Positions 43,388 to 51,585 of a stretch of DNA of 64,000 nucleotides are shown piece after piece. The first letter of the stretch is position 1. Every line of letters starts with the position of its first letter. The DNA lies in NCBI RefSeq assembly GCF_001767395.1, contig NZ_CP017014.1, positions 3,294,501 to 3,358,500 of the forward strand, written 5' to 3'. The DNA is from Rhodococcus sp. WMMA185 (GTDB lineage: Bacteria > Actinomycetota > Actinomycetes > Mycobacteriales > Mycobacteriaceae). The position numbers and the translations under genes are program-made. A model generated the notes under the pieces. It saw only the letters and a program-made list of their open reading frames with translations. It had not been told where the DNA came from and made no database searches.

Positions 43388-44422
43388 ATGAATCTGACCC
43401 GATGTTCTAGATTCGCGACAATAGCAATCGTGTCGGCTGGGGTAATACCGTTCACGCATACAGCCGCATCGGCCGCTGACGATCTTGTCGTCGGAAAAAA
43501 TGGAATCGCCGAGGCGGACACAAATTTTAAAGTAAGTTGCGGTGCATTCAGCATTGAGGGTTCTGGGCCTTTCGTTTCTTTTAACAGCCCAGTCGACACC
43601 CTCTTCACCGACTCCACAACCGGGAACCCGAATGAAATCGGGGTTCGAGTCAAGTACCCACAATTCGTGAGCCCAGGGGAAGAATTTACCTACGACCTCG
43701 ACTTCGACAGCATCGAACTGAATCCGAAGACTTTCGATGATCCCGAGAATGCCGTCGTAGCAGGTGAATTGGGGTACGCTACGCGAACAAAACTCGATGT
43801 CGACATTCCAAAGGGAACCGACTTCGTCTCTGCGTCCGTGAACGATCCTTCATCGTCAGGAAAATTTCCGACCGACATTATCCGTATCAAAGACGATGGA
43901 AACGAGTCTGCGACAGGAACTCACCTGCGAATGGCACTCAACAATGCCACCGAACAGCGGACAGAAAACGGGGGGGTCACCAAAGACGGGCCCAATACTT
44001 CAGCACACAACGATGGAGGTTGGAGCACGACCAACCGGACCATGGCTATTCCTGGAATCAGCGTGACAGTGAAGGCGCCCGATGACACGGGAGGTACAAG
44101 CACCTCGTCGGTTATTGGCGAGATCACCCCGACAGTTCGAGTTGGCACCAATGCAAACGTCTACAATAATCCGGACAATTTCTTCACCTTTTTGACGAAG
44201 AACGACGTCAGCGATCTTATTCAACCGCATTCCGGATATCACAGTATCCGTTGTTCACCCCGGGACACCCCGGATTCCGATATCAATAGCGGCGGTCAGC
44301 CGTTGACGACGATCAGAGTAGTAAGAGCGCAGGATTCCACTGATGTGCCGCCGGATTGCACAGGAAAGACTGGCGCAGATTTGAACCAATGCATTCTCAA
44401 CGATCAAGTTCTCCAACCATAG
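43388..44422 (+). CDS. Exported protein of unknown function
   Basis: Protein of 344 residues with a Sec signal peptide (MNLTRCSRFATIAIVSAGVI, cleavage about after ASA near residue 29). The mature part is acidic, Asn/Thr/Asp-rich and beta-like, with few Cys until the end (CSPRD, PPDCTGKTGADLNQC). No family recognised. The DNA is visibly less GC-rich than its neighbours, with more A/T-ending codons, suggesting recent transfer. A second exported-protein gene follows 29 bases on, so they may form an operon. Confidence 0.75.
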   Translation: MNLTRCSRFATIAIVSAGVIPFTHTAASAADDLVVGKNGIAEADTNFKVSCGAFSIEGSGPFVSFNSPVDTLFTDSTTGNPNEIGVRVKYPQFVSPGEEFTYDLDFDSIELNPKTFDDPENAVVAGELGYATRTKLDVDIPKGTDFVSASVNDPSSSGKFPTDIIRIKDDGNESATGTHLRMALNNATEQRTENGGVTKDGPNTSAHNDGGWSTTNRTMAIPGISVTVKAPDDTGGTSTSSVIGEITPTVRVGTNANVYNNPDNFFTFLTKNDVSDLIQPHSGYHSIRCSPRDTPDSDINSGGQPLTTIRVVRAQDSTDVPPDCTGKTGADLNQCILNDQVLQP

Positions 44423-44451
44423 CCGGTAAATGCCCAGAAGGGTGATACACG

Positions 44452-44802
44452 ATGCGTAAATTGCGCGTGACGATAGTTGTCATTCCCGCGTTGTTCGGGC
44501 TGTTTGGAGGTAATGTCGCGAGCGCCGAGCCGCTCACGACCTTTCCCGACGGGGTGTTTGAGGTGGGCACCGATATTGCGCCGGGCGTCTACACCGCCAC
44601 CGGTTTCGCCGACGACGGCGTCTACAGCATCGTCTCACGTGCTGATGATGGGAGTCTGTTTGTCAGACAAGATAATCCCTGCGTAGCCTCGAGCCCGGAC
44701 CCTCGCATCACACAATCGATACCGGTAACAATCAATTCCAACGACGTGAGATTCGGTTCCGTCGATTGTGGAACATGGACGCTCCAGGGCCCATCAGAAT
44801 AG
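44452..44802 (+). CDS. Small exported protein of unknown function
   Basis: Protein of 116 residues with a Sec signal peptide (cleavage about after NVASA, residue 25). The mature part contains DGVFEVGTDIAPGVYTATG, a motif common in actinobacterial exported proteins of unknown role. Two Cys in the C-terminal half may form a disulfide. GAAGGG precedes the ATG. It follows the larger exported-protein gene and precedes the relic of the GNAT-AAA+ gene. Confidence 0.78.
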   Translation: MRKLRVTIVVIPALFGLFGGNVASAEPLTTFPDGVFEVGTDIAPGVYTATGFADDGVYSIVSRADDGSLFVRQDNPCVASSPDPRITQSIPVTINSNDVRFGSVDCGTWTLQGPSE

Positions 44803-44820
44803 GGCGATAGCGGTCGATTC

Positions 44821-44979
44821 GCCTGAGCGGGCAGTGAAACCGGAGTTGGTCCGGGACTTCGAACCCGAAGATCTCGAGGCTGTCGTCCGCATGGACAGCA
44901 GCCCCACCACCACCAATCAGTCACCGCTGTTTGCACTTTCGGACGTGGTAGGCAGTCTGCTCAATCGCCACCCGGCCGT
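44821..44979 (+). pseudogene. Rearranged relic of the GNAT-AAA+ gene
   Basis: Bases 44851-44979 match 41901-42029 of the GNAT-AAA+ gene in direct orientation with few differences. Bases 44821-44851 match 42243-42273 of the same gene in inverted orientation, two mismatches in 31. The copy ends abruptly after CACCCGGCCGT. It lacks a start and the rest of both domains, so it cannot be functional. It marks a duplication followed by inversion/deletion. Confidence 0.85.
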
Positions 44980-44987
44980 AAAACAGA

Positions 44988-45362
44988 TCACCCTGAATAG
45001 ACGAAGACATTCTGCGCGGGTGTTGTAGTAAGGGAACCGAAAACGCCCATGCCGAATAGGAGTTCGAGCTTGTGCGGGTTTCCTGCCGGATCGGCCTGCC
45101 AGCACTCGCTGTCCACGCGGTAGCCCGTGCACACGATCTTGGTTCTCCCGAAGGGGGAAATGACGCGGGTCTTGCCGACGGCCGGATTCCAAAAGTCGAG
45201 TTGATCGGGCATCAGCACGTAGTCCGTCACCTCGACCGGACGAATGTGGTTTCCCTGTCCGGGATCGACCGGCCACGCATCCTGGGCGCTTGCAACGCCG
45301 GAGCCGAGCATCAGGAGTCCGATAGCCAACGCGCTGGCTCGAACGAACCTTGATCGCTTCAT
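44988..45362 (-). CDS. Small exported protein of unknown function
   Basis: Protein of 124 residues with a clear Sec signal peptide (basic start, LAIGLLMLGSGVASA, cleavage near residue 26). The mature part is rich in aromatic residues and has two Cys (IVCTGY and ECWQAD) that may form a disulfide. No family recognised. Convergent with the relic of the GNAT-AAA+ gene. Confidence 0.75.
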   Translation of the reverse strand: MKRSRFVRASALAIGLLMLGSGVASAQDAWPVDPGQGNHIRPVEVTDYVLMPDQLDFWNPAVGKTRVISPFGRTKIVCTGYRVDSECWQADPAGNPHKLELLFGMGVFGSLTTTPAQNVFVYSG

Positions 45363-45532
45363 TCAGAATCCCCTCCCACAAAAGTAACGGACGGCCGGTA
45401 TATCCGCTCTAGCAAGGAGACCGTTACATAGCCTCACATCGACACTTTCCCGGTTTCGCGATCTGCTCGACAACCAGCTCATTCGGTGGCGCCCATTCTT
45501 ACGGTCTGGGTGAGCGCCGTAGTGTCCGAGAC

Positions 45533-46054
45533 ATGTCGATTCGTCGAAGCAAGCCGACTCGTATTGCACTCGGGTTCTCTGTCTTGGCGTTTGGTGGTGC
45601 GGTGGTGTGGATGCTGTCTCTCGGACTAGAAAGGGTGCCGGGGCAATTCGACACCAGCGGTGAGGTCCACCGGTGGGACAGCACGGCCTACTTCTTGGGC
45701 GGCATGTGCGGAATAGCAGCCTTGTTCCTCGCGGTGTTCGGTGGTGCGCGCTGGTACATACCGAAAGTGCCTGCGTCGGCGATCAATCTGCCTAGCCGGT
45801 CCGCACACGCGTACTGGACAGCCGCGGAGCAGCGCGAGGCATTCAACGATATTGTCGCGTCGGGCCTGGAAGCGGCCGGGGCTGCCATGATCATGGTGAT
45901 CGCTACCGGCGTCGTTCTTTCCGGTCTGACCGCGACCGGGACGATCGTGCCGGGTGGTTGGGTTCTGGCGGCGGTCCTCGTGTTTGGCCTGGCGACGGTC
46001 CTCGGCTCCTGCGTTTATGTCTTTGCGCGGACCCGTGCGCCAAGAGCTCACTGA
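45533..46054 (+). CDS. Four-span membrane protein (DUF1648/SdpI-like N terminus)
   Basis: Protein of 173 residues with about four hydrophobic spans. The N-terminal VPGQFDTSGEVHRWDS segment after the first span resembles the DUF1648/SdpI motif. The role is unknown; SdpI proteins are immunity factors, but similarity here is short. Single gene. Confidence 0.6.
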   Translation: MSIRRSKPTRIALGFSVLAFGGAVVWMLSLGLERVPGQFDTSGEVHRWDSTAYFLGGMCGIAALFLAVFGGARWYIPKVPASAINLPSRSAHAYWTAAEQREAFNDIVASGLEAAGAAMIMVIATGVVLSGLTATGTIVPGGWVLAAVLVFGLATVLGSCVYVFARTRAPRAH

Positions 46055-46446
46055 ACGGCCACATTAGGTGGTGGACGGCAACGGGAGCCGAGAAGGCGAC
46101 GATCAGACCATTAATCGATTGCAGGACAAGCCGGGGTGTTGATAATTTCGCACGGTTGCCAAAGACCTCCTCCGGGCCTGTCGCGCCCCAACAAGAGAAA
46201 TGAGCTTTGTGTCCAAGCCCGCCCAGCCCGCGCCGAGTGCGCCTCGCTGCATCGCCTGATCAGCCGTCTAGAAATTCAGCACTGTCTTCCCTCGAGACGG
46301 TGCTAGGACGCGCCATATCCGGTGCCTTGATCCAGCCACACCTCTGCATCGCCGCGTTGTTGCGGCCTTTGGAGTGGACTGTCTCGTCGGGGCCACTCGG
46401 CCTGCCCTTGCTGTCATCACAGACCTCGTAGCAAGGAGCACCTCGG
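46055..46446. other. 392-base stretch without a convincing gene
   Basis: Short frames on both strands have no recognisable domain. It contains the promoter of the RNHCP genes. I see no RNA gene or repeat in it. Confidence 0.4.
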
Positions 46447-46827
46447 GTGTCCAGCAACAAATCTCATTCGAGCACACCGAACAACGTCCTGAAGATCGGC
46501 ACCTTCACCTGCACATGGTGCGGACTGACCGTGTCCACGGTCGACGGAGATGGCGTGCGACGAAACCATTGTCCGTCATGCCTGCACTCTCAGCACGTTC
46601 TCGACCACGTCGAGGGCGGCGTCAGCGACTGCCACGGCCGTATGTCACCCATCGCCATCGCCGTGCACCGCACCGGTGAGTGGATGGTTATCCATCGATG
46701 TGTGCGTTGCGATGAACTGACGTCGAACCACGTCTGTGCCGACGATAATCGGCTCATCTTGATGCGCACGGCGGTGCGCCCGTTGGCACAGCCGCCGTTC
46801 CCGCTCGAATCGCTCGGCGACCTCTGA
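46447..46827 (+). CDS. RNHCP-domain zinc-binding protein (first)
   Basis: Protein of 126 residues carrying the RNHCP motif (VRRNHCPSCLHSQH), with CTWC before it and CVRC after it as likely zinc ligands. Starts from GTG. RNHCP proteins are conserved in actinobacteria and other bacteria; function unknown, but the small basic fold with Cys pairs suggests nucleic-acid or ribosome association. It is 23 bases before the second RNHCP gene, a tandem pair. Confidence 0.82.
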   Translation: MSSNKSHSSTPNNVLKIGTFTCTWCGLTVSTVDGDGVRRNHCPSCLHSQHVLDHVEGGVSDCHGRMSPIAIAVHRTGEWMVIHRCVRCDELTSNHVCADDNRLILMRTAVRPLAQPPFPLESLGDL

Positions 46828-46850
46828 TCAATCGGGAAGGAGGTGACCGC

Positions 46851-47282
46851 ATGTCCAAACGCAACAAGAATCGACGCGTCCGTATGCAGGCCAGACGACG
46901 GCCCCAACGGCACAAGGATGTCCTGCACAGTCAGGGTGGGCACCGGACAAACGACTTCCGGTGCGTCGGCTGCCGACTGGACGTGTCCTTGGATGCGCCA
47001 GGCACCAGGCACCGCAACCATTGTCCGAACTGCCTGACCAGCCTGCATGTTGACCGTCGTCTCCCCGGCGACCGGGCAGCTTCTTGCCGTGGCCGAATGG
47101 AGGCGGTGAGCATATCTGTCCGGGACGCTGGTGAGTGGACGATTATCCACCAGTGCTTGTCGTGCGGTGAGCTCAGCGCCAACCGCATCGCCGGCGACGA
47201 CAACGCATTGGTTCTAGCGCGACTGGCGCTAAGACCGCTGCGAGACAACAACATCGTCCATCGCATGCTGATCGCGTTGTGA
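46851..47282 (+). CDS. RNHCP-domain zinc-binding protein (second)
   Basis: Protein of 143 residues with the motif RHRNHCPNCLTSLH, zinc-like pairs CVGC and CLSC, and a strongly basic N terminus (KRNKNRRVRMQARRRPQRHK), suggesting RNA binding. Homologous to the upstream RNHCP gene along the domain (CRGRMEAVSI / CHGRMSPIAI). A GGGAAGGAGG site precedes the ATG. A strong terminator follows. Confidence 0.83.
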   Translation: MSKRNKNRRVRMQARRRPQRHKDVLHSQGGHRTNDFRCVGCRLDVSLDAPGTRHRNHCPNCLTSLHVDRRLPGDRAASCRGRMEAVSISVRDAGEWTIIHQCLSCGELSANRIAGDDNALVLARLALRPLRDNNIVHRMLIAL

Positions 47283-47315
47283 TCTGGAACGCGGCCTCAC
47301 ACAGGTGAGCAAGCA

Positions 47316-47353
47316 CTATGGCTCGTTCCGATCGAGACCGGAACGAGCCATAG
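47316..47353 (+). terminator. Strong hairpin after RNHCP pair
   Basis: CTATGGCTCGTTCCG (47316-47330) and its perfect complement (47339-47353) enclose an 8-base loop. It follows the second RNHCP stop by 33 bases. Confidence 0.75.
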
Positions 47354-47454
47354 CCGTGTGGGGATGGTTCGACTGTCCACGGCGTACTGTTGACTGGAAT
47401 GATCCATCCAACTAGGATTCGAGTATCGCATCCTTCTCACGGAAGGCACTACCA

Positions 47455-48246
47455 ATGACTACACAGCCCACATCGACGACCGTCACCGCCGACCAGGTCG
47501 TCGAGATGTTGGAAGCCCTGTACAACCACGGTGACCCGAGTCGGCTCCGAACTCTTGCAGCTGCGGACCTGCGCCACTACTCGTCGCGGATCGGCGATGG
47601 CGTTGACGCATGGGCCGAATTCGCAGCGACCTTTGCCGGGGCCAGTCCCCTGATCGCCGTGCACCGCACCGTCAGTGAAGGTAACCGGATCGGTGTTCAC
47701 GCCCACTACCGCTGGAACGCCGATCGAGTGATCGACGGCGGACCGGGTGTCGCTGTCGCGCACATTTTCACCATCGAATCCGGCCGGATCGTCGAGGCCG
47801 TGGAGGTGACCCAGGAGGTCGCCACCGAGCCCGTCTCGGGCAACGACATGTTCTCCGGGCTGCATTCCTCGGTCGGTCCCCAGAACCTCGAACGCAACCG
47901 GCAGATCGCTGAGCGGGTCGTCACCGAATTCCTCGCAGGCAACACCTCGTTGCGCGACGAACTCCTCAGCGATTACACCCAGCACAACCCGTTCATCCCA
48001 AACGGCGCCGAGGGCATCGCCGGCTTCGTGGACATGCTGGGTGGCAATCCCAACGACTACCAGTGGACGATTGTTGAGGGCGACCTCGCCTGGACCTACA
48101 CCCGCTACCTCAGCGAGACGATGGGCACCCCGCCACTAGTCGGCGTCGACATCTGGCGCTTCGATGCAGCTGGCAAGGTCAACGAGCACTGGGATGTCCT
48201 CGAAGCCAACTTCACCAGTCCGGCCGGCCACACATTCCCCGGTTGA
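47455..48246 (+). CDS. Two-domain SnoaL-like protein
   Basis: Protein of 263 residues that reads as two consecutive SnoaL/NTF2-like domains (about 15-125 and 140-255); each ends in a similar WRFDAAGKVNEHWD / HIFTIESGRIVEAVEV strand. SnoaL-type folds are cyclases, hydrolases or binding proteins; which applies here is unknown. First of a group of three forward genes with a TetR regulator and an alpha/beta hydrolase. Confidence 0.78.
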   Translation: MTTQPTSTTVTADQVVEMLEALYNHGDPSRLRTLAAADLRHYSSRIGDGVDAWAEFAATFAGASPLIAVHRTVSEGNRIGVHAHYRWNADRVIDGGPGVAVAHIFTIESGRIVEAVEVTQEVATEPVSGNDMFSGLHSSVGPQNLERNRQIAERVVTEFLAGNTSLRDELLSDYTQHNPFIPNGAEGIAGFVDMLGGNPNDYQWTIVEGDLAWTYTRYLSETMGTPPLVGVDIWRFDAAGKVNEHWDVLEANFTSPAGHTFPG

Positions 48247-48270
48247 TTCGACGAAAGGCCAGAAACACCA

Positions 48271-48831
48271 ATGCCATCCAAGACTGCCGACCGACTCACC
48301 GACGCCGCGCTGCTGTCGATCCGCGAACACGGCTACGCGGGCACGAGCATGCAGGATCTTCTGCGGGGCACCGGCGTGTCCTCGAGCTCGATGTACCACT
48401 TCTTCCCCGGCGGCAAAGAAGAGTTGGTCGCATCCGCAGTTCGCCGCGCAGGACTCACGGCAGCCGCACAGATCGCCGACGTCCTCGAGCGGTACGAGCT
48501 CACCGAGGCGATCGCCATCATCTTCGACGCTGCGGCCCACGAGATGGAGGCCAACGACTTCACGCTCGGCTGCCCGATCGGTGTTCCGGCCACCGAGGCA
48601 CCGGCAGACTCGGTTCCGATCCAGAAGGCGGTGGCCGAGGTCTTCACGGCGTGGGCCGACGCCTACACGACGGCGCTCCGCGCATCAGGGGTCGGCTCCG
48701 AGCAAGCGACGATGCTCGGCCGCTTCATCGTCGCGGCCTACGAAGGGTCGGTCACCCTGGCGCGTGCCACCCGCACGACCCAGCCGTACCACGATGCCAA
48801 AACCATCGTCACCACCCAGATCACCCGTTAG
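48271..48831 (+). CDS. TetR family regulator (LmrA/YxaF-like)
   Basis: Repressor of 186 residues with the HTH TSMQDLLRGTGVSSSSMYHF and a following FPGGKEELV segment typical of the LmrA/YxaF branch. It lies between the SnoaL-like and alpha/beta hydrolase genes, 24 bases after the first and ten before the second, so it probably controls this group. Ligand unknown. Confidence 0.85.
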   Translation: MPSKTADRLTDAALLSIREHGYAGTSMQDLLRGTGVSSSSMYHFFPGGKEELVASAVRRAGLTAAAQIADVLERYELTEAIAIIFDAAAHEMEANDFTLGCPIGVPATEAPADSVPIQKAVAEVFTAWADAYTTALRASGVGSEQATMLGRFIVAAYEGSVTLARATRTTQPYHDAKTIVTTQITR

Positions 48832-48841
48832 GAGCACCGTC

Positions 48842-49690
48842 ATGATGCGATTCGAACGACAGACCGTTGACGGACACGACCTCAGGATCGCCCGGGTTCA
48901 CAACGGCGGTCGGCCGACGGTCGTGATGACCAACGCGTTCCCGCAGTCCATCCGCTGCTGGGAATCTCTCTGGGAGCGATTGGCCGACAATTTCGACCTC
49001 CTCGCGGTCGACCTGCCGGGCTTCGGCAAGTCGACCGGATCGGGATCGGTCATGCGACCCTCCGCTCAGGCCGAGATCCTGGTGAAGCTGATGGATGCCA
49101 ACGGAATCGACCAGGTCTTCCTGATCGGGCCCGACATCGGCGTCCCGGTCTCGCTGTGGCTCGCGTCGAACCGACCCGAACGACTACTCGGGCTGAACAT
49201 CTTCGACGGCCCGGGCACCTGGCCCTCCGATTTCGACCCGGCCCTCAGAGCGGCGACCCGATCCCGAGTGGTCCGATGGCTCGGAGCCCGACCGCCGATG
49301 CGACGACTACTGATGAAGCAGAATCTAGGTGCGGCGACCGCGGCGGGGTACCACCACTTCACGCCGTCAGCCGCCGCAGTCGAGGAGTATCGCACGATCT
49401 GCTTCGACCCCGAGAAGAACCGCAACTCGCTCGACTTCCTCGGGTCGTACGCGGCAGAACTGCCTGAGCTCGAGAAGCGCTTGTCGTCCATCACCGTTCC
49501 CGTGCTGATCACCTGGGGCGCCCACGACCAGTTCGTCCGACCCTCGAATGCCGAGCGCTTGCATGAACTCATCCAGGGCAGTGAGCTGACCGTCTTCGAC
49601 GATGCCGGCCACTTCTCTCACGAGGACGCCGACGACGAGTGGCTGCAGCGATTCCGCACATTCGTCGAGGCCCACAAGCTGGCGGCGTAG
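48842..49690 (+). CDS. Alpha/beta hydrolase with Asp nucleophile
   Basis: Hydrolase of 282 residues. At the nucleophile elbow the sequence is LIGPDIGVPVSLW with Asp98, as in haloalkane dehalogenases and epoxide hydrolases, rather than Ser. The oxyanion start TNAFPQS and C-terminal GHFSHED with the catalytic His fit the fold. A Met-Met start is used; the longer open frame upstream covers the TetR gene. Substrate unknown; followed by a terminator. Confidence 0.82.
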   Translation: MMRFERQTVDGHDLRIARVHNGGRPTVVMTNAFPQSIRCWESLWERLADNFDLLAVDLPGFGKSTGSGSVMRPSAQAEILVKLMDANGIDQVFLIGPDIGVPVSLWLASNRPERLLGLNIFDGPGTWPSDFDPALRAATRSRVVRWLGARPPMRRLLMKQNLGAATAAGYHHFTPSAAAVEEYRTICFDPEKNRNSLDFLGSYAAELPELEKRLSSITVPVLITWGAHDQFVRPSNAERLHELIQGSELTVFDDAGHFSHEDADDEWLQRFRTFVEAHKLAA

Positions 49691-49693
49691 CAG

Positions 49694-49720
49694 GAGGGCG
49701 GGCATCGTCAGCCCGCCCTC
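49694..49720. terminator. Hairpin between hydrolase and fadA6
   Basis: GAGGGCGGGC and GCCCGCCCTC are perfect complements around a 7-base loop, four bases after the hydrolase stop. Convergent with fadA6, so it may serve both. Confidence 0.75.
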
Positions 49721-49730
49721 ACCCGAGCCG

Positions 49731-50879
49731 TCAGAGTCGTTCGATGATGGTGGCGTTGGCGGTTCCGCCGCCCTCGCAGACGGTCTGCAGCCCGTAGCGA
49801 CCGCCGGTGCGCTCGAGTTCGTTGAGCAGCGTCGCCATCAGTTTCGTGCCGGTGGCGCCCAGGGGGTGCCCGAGAGCGATGGCACCACCGTTGACGTTCA
49901 CCTTTGCCGGATCGGCACCGATCTCCTTGATCCATGCGAGCACCACGGGCGCAAACGCCTCGTTGATCTCGACCAGGTCGATGTCGTCGATGCTCAGACC
50001 CGTCTTCTCCAACGCATACTGCGTTGCCGGGATCGGTGCGGTGAGCATGAAGATCGGGTCGGCGCCACGGGCGCTGAGGTGATGAATGCGGGCGCGGGGC
50101 TTCAGGCCGAACCGCTCGACAGCCTCCGGCGACGCCAGCAGCAACGCGCTTGCTCCGTCGGAAATCTGGCTTGCAACCGCCGCGGTGAGGCGACCACCCT
50201 CGGCGAGTGGCTGCAGCGACGCCATCTTTTCGAGGCTCGTCTCGCGCGGTCCTTCATCCGTCGTCACGGCACCCACCGGGACGATCTCTCGGTCGAAACG
50301 CCCCTCCGCGATCGCGGTTCGCGCCCTCTCGTGGCTCCGCAGTGCCCAGCGCTCGAGTTCTTCCCGGCTGATGCCCCACTTCTCGGCGATCAGTTCGGCA
50401 CCACGGAACTGCGATACCTCCTGGTCGCCGTACCGCTCGGTCCAGCCGGTCGACCCGCCGAACGGTGTGTCGAAGCCGTACTGCTGTCCGACGACCATCG
50501 CCGATGCGATCGGGATCTGGCTCATGTTCTGCACGCCGCCCGCGACGATGAGATCCGCGGTGCCGCTGAGGATCGCCTGCGCACCGAAATGCACGGCCTG
50601 CTGGCTCGATCCACACTGCCGATCGACGGTCACCCCGGGAACCGCCTCCGGGTAGCCGGCGGCGAGCCAGGCCGTGCGAGCAATGTTGCCGGCCTGTCCG
50701 CCGATCGCGTCGACGCACCCGAAGACGACGTCGTCGACCGCCGACGGGTCGATCCCCGTCCGCTCGACGATCGCTCGGATCACGTGTGCGCCAAGGTCGG
50801 CGGGGTGCACCCCGGCCAAGCCGCCGTTCTTCTTGCCGACCGGTGTGCGGACGGCGTCGACGATGTATGCCTCGGTCAT
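49731..50879 (-). CDS. fadA6: FadA6, thiolase of steroid ring degradation
   Basis: Acetyl-CoA acetyltransferase of 382 residues. The nucleophile Cys89 lies in DRQCGSSQQAV, the catalytic His in GHPLGATG and the second Cys in CEGGGTANA. FadA6 is reported to thiolyse the ring-opened MeDODA-CoA. I start at MTEAYIVDAVRTP. Transcribed with kstR2, ten bases downstream, matching Rv3556c-Rv3557c. Confidence 0.93.
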   Translation of the reverse strand: MTEAYIVDAVRTPVGKKNGGLAGVHPADLGAHVIRAIVERTGIDPSAVDDVVFGCVDAIGGQAGNIARTAWLAAGYPEAVPGVTVDRQCGSSQQAVHFGAQAILSGTADLIVAGGVQNMSQIPIASAMVVGQQYGFDTPFGGSTGWTERYGDQEVSQFRGAELIAEKWGISREELERWALRSHERARTAIAEGRFDREIVPVGAVTTDEGPRETSLEKMASLQPLAEGGRLTAAVASQISDGASALLLASPEAVERFGLKPRARIHHLSARGADPIFMLTAPIPATQYALEKTGLSIDDIDLVEINEAFAPVVLAWIKEIGADPAKVNVNGGAIALGHPLGATGTKLMATLLNELERTGGRYGLQTVCEGGGTANATIIERL

Positions 50880-50889
50880 GGGAAGCTCC

Positions 50890-51507
50890 TCAGTTGTGGG
50901 GACTCGCGAGCCCGTCGAGAACGATCGAGAGGTACTGCTTGGCCACGGTGTCGACCGTGACCGAACCACCGGGCCGATACCAGCGCACGGACACCCAGGC
51001 GGTGTCTCGCAGGAACCTGAAGGCAAGTTCGATGTCGATGTCGGGACGGAAACTGCCGTCCTTCACCCCGGCCTTCAGTACACCCATCCACAGCTCACGG
51101 AATTCGGTTTTGAGATCGGACAGGTACGCGAAGCGCTCGTTGGTGATGAGATGCTTCACCTCGTCCTGATAGATCGCGACGGCGGAGTGGGAAGCGTCGA
51201 TCGCCTCGTACGACGTGGTGACCAATGCCTCGAGCATCGCGCGATTGTCGAGCCCGGACGCGACTATCTCCCGGTACTTGCCGAACAGGTCGTCAAGGAA
51301 GCCCCGTAGAATCTCGTCGACCATCGATTCTTTGGAATCGAAGTGGTGATAGAGGCTGCCCGACAGAATGCCGGCGGCGTCCGCGATGTCGCGCACCGTG
51401 GTAGCGCGCAGGCCGCGCTCAGCGAACAGTCCGGCCGCGATCTCGAGCAACTCGGCCCTGCGTCCGGTCTTGTTTGCAGAATCGACGCTGCCCTGGGGTG
51501 GAGTCAT
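50890..51507 (-). CDS. kstR2: KstR2, TetR repressor of HIP catabolism
   Basis: TetR repressor of 205 residues with the HTH TTVRDIADAAGILSGSLYHH. KstR2 represses the ring C/D catabolic genes and is released by HIP-CoA. A perfect KstR2 box lies 16 bases before the start, giving autoregulation. Position matches Rv3557c, with fadA6 downstream in the same operon. Confidence 0.94.
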   Translation of the reverse strand: MTPPQGSVDSANKTGRRAELLEIAAGLFAERGLRATTVRDIADAAGILSGSLYHHFDSKESMVDEILRGFLDDLFGKYREIVASGLDNRAMLEALVTTSYEAIDASHSAVAIYQDEVKHLITNERFAYLSDLKTEFRELWMGVLKAGVKDGSFRPDIDIELAFRFLRDTAWVSVRWYRPGGSVTVDTVAKQYLSIVLDGLASPHN

Positions 51508-51522
51508 CCTCTCATCCTATCA

Positions 51523-51536
51523 ACCAAGCGCTTGCT
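51523..51536. promoter_or_regulatory. KstR2 operator before kstR2
   Basis: ACCAAGCGCTTGCT matches AnCAAGnnCTTGnT at all fixed positions. It lies just upstream of kstR2 and gives feedback control of kstR2-fadA6. Confidence 0.85.
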
Positions 51537-51585
51537 AGGTATCAAACCGAGATCGGGATGCCGACATCGCCTGCGCGCGCATCTC

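Noticed and set aside
49602..50960. Open frame of 452 codons opposite fadA6
   Set aside because: Antisense shadow; fadA6 has all thiolase motifs.
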